In this document: positions 60,301 through 64,000 of the stretch, one piece after another | Layout of the letters: each line of letters starts with the position of its first letter | Numbering within the stretch: the stretch's first letter is position 1 | Assembly: GCF_010183535.1 (NCBI RefSeq) | Contig: NC_071331.1 | Location: forward strand, 18,910,001-18,974,000 | Direction: 5' to 3' | From: Caenorhabditis remanei | Lineage: Eukaryota; Nematoda; Chromadorea; Rhabditida; Rhabditidae | Length of the DNA: 64,000 nucleotides | Translations under genes and position numbers: made by a program | The notes under the pieces: model-generated | The model's database searches: none | Told to the model about the DNA's origin: nothing | The model's input: only the letters and a program-made list of their open reading frames with translations

Positions 60301-63300
60301 CCGTGGATGGTTCTGTGTGATTCTCAGGCATTTCGGTGGTTTCCAGTGCGATATCGGGTGTTTCAGGTGCAGTTTCAGGTGCTGGTGCAGTGGATTCGGT
60401 ATCTGGGGGCACTGTGCCAAACGTGTCGGTTTCAGTTGTCTCAGGGAACTCGGATATTTCAGACCAAACGCCGTGTACTTGAGTCGTGCTACTCGTGCTA
60501 CTTGCCTCTTGTCCATATTCTTCCGAATAATCCGGTTGGGGTACTGTAGCCGTCGGTACGGTGGGTACCGTATCCGGATACTCTTCAGGATTCTCGGTTT
60601 CCTCTTCTTCGGTTTCCTCGTCGATCTGGAATGGATATGAACTGAGGAAAATGAGGGATGGTTTGGAATTTAAGAACTTAAAAAGGGGGAGGAACTCTGA
60701 AATTTGAAACTGAAATCGGAATTGGGACGGAGAAACTGAAAAAGCGTGAAGTTGACATAAAATAAGCGGGAAAAGAGGGAAACTAATATGGAATAATGAA
60801 TCTGAAACTCTAAATAAAATTTTTGACACAACTCTGAAACAGTGAAACTAACCTGAGGATGTGGACTGAGTGTTGGGAAAGTGGGGAATTGTGGGAATTC
60901 TGGTTCCGGAGCAGACGTCTGTACAGGTGCCGGGAACGAGGAGAATATCTGTTGAGGGACCTGGTTTTTGGTGGATGGAGGCATGGTGACGGTTTGAAGG
61001 AACTCGTCTGGATTCGTGGTTTGTGGCTCTTCTTCGACGCTTGAAGTGTACTCGAATACTTCGTTCTGAAATTATTTTAATGAGAATTTTGAACATGGGA
61101 TGGGCTAAGAAACTATTTACTGTTTCAACAAATTTTTGAATTTTTGAAAAAGAAACTTGAGCGTTATCATTGTTGATTAAGTGGCCTACAAAAGAAGTTC
61201 CGAATCTTATAAACGAGTTTTTCGTGCATTCAAATTTAGTAAATAAACACATCTCCCTTGTTATGTTTCTCGAGAGATTTCTCTTTCAACAATTGAAATG
61301 AATTTTGTCGAATTAATTTTAATTGCAATGGATCTCTATAGTCATCTAAACCCTGTTCATATATGTCAAGCCTGATGTTTCAGAGCTAAACATTCATTAT
61401 GCAGCTTAGTGTTTTTCTACTCAAAAAACGTGTCGAATACACATAAATTAATAACAATAAAAGTTCCTGTTTCTCAAATGTTCATAAAACTTATTGAATG
61501 TTTTTTTATCAATCCGTCTAAACCCATTACTGTTTTCAACAAAAACTAAGTTGTCACAAAAGTTCTCCTGTTCCAATATTAATCAGATAGTGATTTTTAC
61601 AGTTTTCGAATCTTATAGGATATGTGAAAGACAAAATGTTTCAAACTAGAAACTATCTCTTACTCACCGTCGGCGCTACCGTTGCCATAGTGATCAAAGT
61701 TCCGAATATAGAAATTTGCACTCTGGCTCTTGTTTCAAGTGATGGTTCTCCATGATCTCTTGCTACAATTGTGACATCATGCTCTCCAAAATGAGCAGCA
61801 GTAAAGTCTCCATTGACACTCAGAATTCCTTCATTGGAGATAGCGAACAGTCTGAAACAGAAATTTTAAAAAGAAGCTGTTTCCATCGGGCATAGAGCTC
61901 ACTTATTGTGTGGTGGCATTATTCTCAATTCCAATCTTCCGTTATCATCAGCATCTGCATCTTCTACTCCAATCTTTCCGATGATCATATTTGCAGTCAA
62001 CTGCTCGATGTCATCAATACTTAATCTTAGACGAATTGGCTGTGGATCAGTGAAAATCGGTGAGTTATCATTGACATCCATTACAGTAACCTGGGCAAGT
62101 GTCCAATATAAATGTTGATCTGGATTACGAGATCTCGTTTCCACTTGGAGAGAATACATTGCTGTCTTCTCACGGTCCAACTCGTCAGCGGTTACGATGG
62201 TGCCACTGAAAAGTTTTTCGGATATCGAAGAACTATTAAAGTGTGTATGCAGAACGCATTTAAGTAATTTCTGTAACAGTAAATTCAAAAATAAACTCAC
62301 GCATCATCAATAGCGAATTTGCCTTCCTCATTGCCACCGACAATGTTGAAATACGTCAAATCTTTGGAAGACTCATCACCCAATGAAACCACAACCGTGT
62401 TAGCTGGGGTGTTCTCATTGACTTCGGTGACAAATGTTTGGATGGTTTCTTCGGATTCTGGAATTAAAATCGAAAAAAATGGAGCAAAATTGATTGAGCT
62501 TGAAGGGAGATACGAAGTTTTGAAGTTTTGGAGCTGAAGATCAGAGACGCAGAGAAGCTAGATGCCCTCTCCGTCTCAAAAATCTTTGCCGATACCAACC
62601 TGCACTAGTGACCATAGTCCCTGGAGTCGTAGCCATAGCCAATGGATTCGGCATAAAAGTTTCCATCCCTGGAAGTGGTGCCAACGAACTAAACGTGTGT
62701 TGAGATGGATCCATTGCCAGGACAATCACAATAGCCTGAGAGCTTCTGCCACCTCCATCAGTTGCTTCTATTACAACTTGATATCTCTCTCCAGGAGTCA
62801 AATGGCCAGTAGCCAGGAGCATATTGGTAGCTGGCTCGTAACGGAATTTGTCTTCGGCTCCGTTGGTTACCTGGAACAAGATTTTATAATGAGACATTTA
62901 TTCTGTTTCCCGATAAAACCTGAGCAATAGCATAAGTGACTTGTCCAAATGCTCCGGAATCCACGTCCGTCGCCACCACTCTGACCACATCTCTTTCCTC
63001 TCCATTTGCAGTCGTATTCGCCATATAAATCGGTTGTTCGAATTGTGGAGAATTGTCGTTTACGTCCAAAATGTGGATTGTGATGGTGACGGGTTCACTT
63101 CGACGCGTTGGGATTGTGTTCACCTCGCGGGCTTCAACCTGGAAAAGAGAATTTTGCAGTTTCAGAGAATATATTTGGAAAACATGTGGTGTTATTTGAT
63201 TGGTGGATATGGCCTTAGTTAAGCGACACTCAAAAATGGACAGGCGTGCCGATTTGGAGTGGGCGGAGCTAGTCCAAAAAACAAGTTTCTATAATTTTGA

Positions 63301-64000
63301 GGTGCAGTCATTTTTTGAATAACTTTTTTCGTTGTAGAGATTTTCGAAAAGTTATTTTCTGTCCGTCTTATATTAACATAAGTAAAATTTACTGTTTCAT
63401 TCTTATATAAACAAATAATTCTTGTTAACATGTTTGCTGAAATTGGCTCTATTTCGAACTATGTATTTTAAGTTTGCATAGTATCGACTCTGAGTTATCA
63501 CTATTATCAGTTCAGGAACACTTGCCAGAAGGTGTTAAAGACGCATCTAATTTGTTTGAAATGGTCTCAAAGCGTAAAACGTGATTTGCAGTACTTTTCT
63601 GACCTGCCAAGCTCAAAAACACGGCATTTGATCTTTTTGAGACCATTTCGCGAAACCTCCAATAAACTAGATGCACCTTCAACACCCTCGGCACGAGTTC
63701 GCAAACCGATAATACCAGCGATATGGAGCCAAGAAAAAAGCTCGTGGTGTCACATAAAATTTTAGAAAAAAAATCTGTTTCATAATTTCACTAACCTTAA
63801 AATAAAAACTACCGTTCTATTAGTCCTAGTATTTTCAAAACAACTCACATTCAACTGATAGGTCGATGGATTTGGTGGATCCGCATCAATTTTTGGTACA
63901 TTCAAATACACATATCCTCTCTGGTCAACTGCGAAGATAGTTGCTCCGAGACCAGTCAGAATGTATTGATACGTGGCAGGTGGCATTCCAGGTTGCTGAA
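51145..64000 (-). CDS. Large single-pass cadherin, protocadherin-15/Cad99C-like; 5' end outside window
   Basis: Exons in gene order: 63849-64000, 62920-63138, 62600-62870, 62301-62457, 61903-62205, 61668-61851, 60853-61065, 60242-60625, 58623-58943, 58398-58577, 56065-56196, 55855-56015, 55609-55806, 54566-54749, 54306-54470, 54023-54253, 52476-52628, 51935-52428, 51257-51313 and 51145-51182. Phases agree at every junction and there are no internal stops. The product has about eight EC repeats, three with the calcium-binding DVNDN linker motif ([27 protein letters not shown]) and one degenerate ([10 protein letters not shown]). A P/T/E-rich linker, a membrane-adjacent domain, one TM helix and a Gly-rich tail follow. 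Expected at the plasma membrane as an adhesion or microvillus/tip-link-type receptor. The PCDH15 relation rests on domain order and the juxtamembrane domain; I do not assign a worm gene name. The C-terminus is unresolved. Confidence 0.85.
51430..51540. repeat. ACAACCGCGCTC inverted-repeat element
   Basis: TCTTACAACCGCGCTCTACC at the left mirrors GGTGGAGCGCAGTTGTAAGA at the right. Same family as 6484-6600 and about 16,335-16,450; it sits between tail exons in the same place in both cadherin copies. Confidence 0.6.
51935..52428 (-). CDS. Cadherin exon: transmembrane helix and cytoplasmic tail
   Basis: 494 bp. Short acidic juxtamembrane start ([11 protein letters not shown]), TM helix of about 26 residues ([20 protein letters not shown]), basic WNRYKTAQR, then [29 protein letters not shown] and a Gly-rich run ([20 protein letters not shown]) with tyrosines near the end ([15 protein letters not shown]). 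No catenin-binding motif is seen, so this is not a classical cadherin tail. Confidence 0.9.
52476..54253 (-). CDS. Cadherin exons: membrane-adjacent (MAD-like) domain
   Basis: Exon 54023-54253 continues past the last EC strand ([20 protein letters not shown]) into [17 protein letters not shown] and the IEKMIEH segment. Exon 52476-52628 gives [20 protein letters not shown] and IRKLFE. The pattern of a hydrophobic strand, a helix, a strand, D-x-YAxxPxTxxx and a final helix resembles the ferredoxin-like membrane-adjacent domain of PCDH15. The intron between the two exons (1.4 kb) holds seven piRNA cores. Confidence 0.65.
54023..58943 (-). CDS. Cadherin exons: membrane-proximal EC repeats
   Basis: Exons run from 58943 to 54023. 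Visible motifs in order: [12 protein letters not shown] (EC start), [10 protein letters not shown] (degenerate linker), [104 protein letters not shown] and [10 protein letters not shown]. This is four EC repeats. Every exon of this block is duplicated in at least one of the downstream copies, except 54306-54470, which is only fragmentary in the third. Confidence 0.85.
54490..54510 (-). ncRNA. Predicted 21U-RNA (piRNA)
   Basis: The minus-strand core is at 54548-54555. TAGT (YRNT) puts the 5' T at 54510, 38 nt after the core end. Orthologous in position to 24311-24331 with a changed 21-mer. Confidence 0.5.
54850..55425. mobile_element. Inverted-repeat element in cadherin intron
   Basis: AAGGTCATGGAGTCAG with GGACGTGAC and TTGGAAAGCTGA at the left is mirrored by TCAGCTTTCCAA, GTCACGTCCC and CTGACTCCATGACCTT at the right. 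The centre holds a nested GGTCTGCTAG/CTAGCAGACC hairpin. The other copies keep only parts (about 9,120-9,235 and 24,720-25,115). Confidence 0.6.
57986..58006 (+). ncRNA. Predicted 21U-RNA (piRNA)
   Basis: The core is at 57941-57948. TATT (YRNT) gives a 5' T at +38. Antisense to the cadherin intron. Confidence 0.5.
58022..58160. mobile_element. Shorter TACCCATTCGCC-family MITE
   Basis: Ends are TACCCATTTTCCGATGGCTC and AGCCACTGACGAAATGGGTA. It lies in the intron between 58398 and 56196 and is shorter inside than the copies at 26547 and 31086. Confidence 0.6.
58345..58365 (+). ncRNA. Predicted 21U-RNA (piRNA)
   Basis: The core is at 58299-58306. TATT (YRNT) gives a 5' T at +39. Confidence 0.45.
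59040..60080. repeat. About 330-bp tandem repeats with a GCAGAGAA/TTCTCTGCG hairpin
   Basis: Four degenerate units lie in the intron 58944-60241. Each ends in a hairpin such as AGCGCAGAGAAACGAGAGTG followed by TCTGGCTTCTCTGCGTCTCT (about 59057-59107, 59361-59415, 59701-59753 and 60021-60075). The rest of the unit includes CCGTTTCAACCGTTACGAAA and ATTTATGACCTTTCAAAA. Single hairpins of the same kind lie at about 16,725-16,775, 51,805-51,860 and 62,540-62,578. Confidence 0.7.
60242..61065 (-). CDS. Cadherin exons: Pro/Thr/Glu-rich linker
   Basis: Exons 60853-61065 (71 aa) and 60242-60625 (128 aa) are both phase 0. Composition is P, T, S and E rich with many PET/PEP/TVP motifs and EETEEEETE. 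No cadherin fold is visible. It is probably an extended, O-glycosylated spacer that separates two groups of EC repeats. Such a linker is unusual inside an EC array. Confidence 0.75.
61165..61185 (+). ncRNA. Predicted 21U-RNA (piRNA)
   Basis: The core is at 61120-61127. CGTT (YRNT) gives a 5' T at +38, in the intron between exons 61668-61851 and 60853-61065. Confidence 0.45.
61668..64000 (-). CDS. Cadherin exons: N-proximal EC repeats in the window
   Basis: Six exons. 63849-64000 ([15 protein letters not shown]) and 62920-63138 (DVNDNSPQF, then [20 protein letters not shown]) end one EC repeat and open the next. 62600-62870 carries the conserved [10 protein letters not shown], and 62301-62457 starts another repeat ([14 protein letters not shown]). 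61903-62205 has [14 protein letters not shown] and DVNDNSPIF. 61668-61851 has [19 protein letters not shown], which completes a repeat. The DxD, LDRE and DVNDN calcium ligands are visible, so these are calcium-dependent repeats. Confidence 0.85.
63438..63458 (+). ncRNA. Predicted 21U-RNA (piRNA)
   Basis: The core is at 63392-63399. TGCT (YRNT) gives a 5' T at +39, in the intron between exons 63849-64000 and 62920-63138. Confidence 0.45.

Larger units (their letters stand above)
50859..63782. promoter_or_regulatory. piRNA promoter cores in introns of the intact cadherin gene
   Basis: Twenty-eight exact cores. + starts: 50859, 52805, 52911, 53252, 53487, 53716, 53821, 56492, 56556, 56816, 57150, 57380, 57569, 57795, 57941, 58299, 59862, 61120, 63392 and 63775. 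- starts: 51381, 53213, 54548, 55495, 55583, 56258, 60835 and 61853. The last lies across a 3' splice site. The others are inside introns and none is inside coding sequence. Confidence 0.75.

Noticed and set aside
60200..60640. 146-codon + strand open frame
   Set aside because: Exact antisense of the Pro/Thr/Glu-rich cadherin exon 60242-60625, which has good splice sites and matching phases.

Overview
The window is nematode genomic DNA of Caenorhabditis type; I cannot name the species. It has small introns with GTAAGT/GTGAGT donors and TTTCAG acceptors, an F-box gene pair of the expanded Caenorhabditis fbx families, TTAGGC-type telomere-like repeats, and dense nematode piRNA (21U-RNA) promoter motifs. 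The assignment rests on these signals only.

Region 1 (1-6,000): two tandem three-exon F-box/FBA_2 genes on the + strand (782-3321 and 4625-5928). They share exon structure and a duplicated promoter. The first has a strong heat-shock element upstream and a long second intron filled with a telomere-like minisatellite and G/C-tract repeats. Between the genes lie a small inverted-repeat element and a tRNA-Leu-like fragment.

Region 2 (6,000-64,000): a minus-strand cadherin locus. The complete-looking gene enters at 64,000 (its 5' end is outside) and runs down to about 51,145, possibly to 46,844. It encodes about eight extracellular cadherin (EC) repeats split by a Pro/Thr/Glu-rich linker, a membrane-adjacent domain resembling that of protocadherin-15/Cad99C, one transmembrane helix and a Gly-rich cytoplasmic tail. 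Downstream lie decayed partial copies of the same gene: a tandem array of three units (27,496-48,699; units 1 and 3 are 8,859 bp and look identical, unit 2 is internally deleted to 3,486 bp), a second 3'-half copy (13,912-27,110) broken by a retrotransposon and a nonsense codon, and a third more decayed copy (8,357-13,209).

Region 3 (overlaid on region 2): the introns of all cadherin copies are packed with the exact octamer CTGTTTCA on both strands. I count about 104 by eye between 6,442 and 63,782, none in the F-box region and none in the retrotransposon or large palindromes. CTGTTTCA is the core of the 'Ruby' promoter motif of C. elegans type I 21U-RNAs. Fourteen sites that I checked and list have a YRNT exactly 37-39 nt downstream, where a 21U-RNA should begin. 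I read the cadherin locus as a dense piRNA cluster whose loci have been multiplied by duplication of the host gene.

Mobile DNA: a CR1/RTE-like non-LTR retrotransposon (18,326-22,574, 15-bp target duplication) carries nested palindromes. A family of 1.15-kb palindromic TA-inserting elements is present in four full copies and one partial. Several smaller inverted-repeat elements and a 2.0-kb non-coding insertion with a 5-bp target duplication (48,747-50,757) complete the picture.
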